From assembly GCA_945889545.1 (NCBI GenBank), contig CAMDCC010000065.1:1-12121 (forward strand): 12,121 nucleotides of DNA, read 5' to 3'. Under the pieces are notes generated by a model, which was not told where the DNA came from, did no database searches, and saw only the letters and a list, made by a program, of their open reading frames with translations. This document shows positions 11,994 to 12,121 of this stretch, in pieces (the stretch's first letter is position 1; each line of letters starts with the position of its first letter). The position numbers and the translations under genes are program-made. This DNA is from Bifidobacterium breve (GTDB lineage Bacteria; Actinomycetota; Acidimicrobiia; IMCC26256; PALSA-555).

Positions 11994-12121
11994 TCAGTTG
12001 AGGTTCCATCGGTCGCGGTGGTCGATGAGTTTGCCGACGATGAGCACGGTGGTGGCCAGGCAAAGAGCGGCGTGGCGGTGTCGGTTGCGGCGGTCGGTGT
12101 TGCGGCGGAGCTGACCGTAGT
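11994..12121 (-). CDS. C-terminal end of a probable IS transposase (partial)
   Basis: Read leftward from the edge, 41 sense codons end in TGA at 11996-11994. The peptide starts YGQLRRNTDRRNRHRHAALC, continues LATTVLIVGKLI and ends DHRDRWNLN. The Arg-rich stretch, the short hydrophobic segment and the final RWN are reminiscent of the C-terminal tails of DDE transposases of the IS5/IS4 type. The catalytic residues lie outside the window, so the family is unconfirmed. Its position 99 bases from a tRNA gene, a common landing place for mobile elements, fits. It could instead be a fragment. Confidence 0.5.
   Translation of the reverse strand, partial: YGQLRRNTDRRNRHRHAALCLATTVLIVGKLIDHRDRWNLN

Noticed and set aside
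11854..12063. Minus-strand frame of 69 codons ending GATGLEPVTSAL
   Set aside because: Its C-terminus is the antisense of the tRNA-Val gene, a well-known false-protein signature.

Overview
The window is high-GC DNA with the marks of an actinobacterium: a WhiB-family iron-sulphur regulator, a probable F420-binding PPOX-fold protein, many GTG starts, and several genes whose start codon lies only 6-8 bases after a TAnnnT -10 hexamer, as expected for leaderless mRNAs. The style of the WhiB protein and the secreted YHYH protein would suit Acidimicrobiia or a relative, but that placement is inference.

Layout. 1-1236: a class III nucleotide cyclase gene running off the left edge (-), divergent from a pterin-carbinolamine dehydratase and a small membrane-anchored protein (+); three tandem 14-bp repeats lie between them. 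1237-1327: a strong hairpin between convergent genes. 1325-1741 (-): an F420-type PPOX protein, divergent from 1767-7040 (+), which holds mobA, fdhD, an FdhF/YdeP-type molybdopterin oxidoreductase and two inositol-monophosphatase-like phosphatases. The last three genes are joined by ATGA overlaps. The divergent pair appears to share one palindromic promoter. 7057-9188 (-): a secreted YHYH protein and a class C beta-lactamase-like serine hydrolase. 9242-10018 (+): a small ORF, an intrinsic terminator and a WhiB7-like gene. 10206-11778 (+): an asparagine-synthase-like PP-loop protein. 11821-11894: tRNA-Val(UAC). 11994 to the edge (-): the tail of a probable transposase.

The molybdenum block is functionally coherent: MobA attaches the nucleotide to the molybdenum cofactor, FdhD supplies the sulphur for formate-dehydrogenase-type enzymes, and the catalytic subunit is next. 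Why two IMPase-family phosphatases are coupled to it is not known.

The most striking structure lies ahead of the WhiB7-like gene. A 53-codon small ORF with its own Shine-Dalgarno ends 26 bases before a textbook intrinsic terminator. The last codons of that small ORF contain an 11-base segment perfectly complementary to the terminator's 5' arm and loop edge, so an antiterminator hairpin can form instead. This is the geometry of a translation-sensing attenuator, matching in principle the uORF/terminator control known for mycobacterial whiB7. No stretch over about 300 bases lacks a gene.
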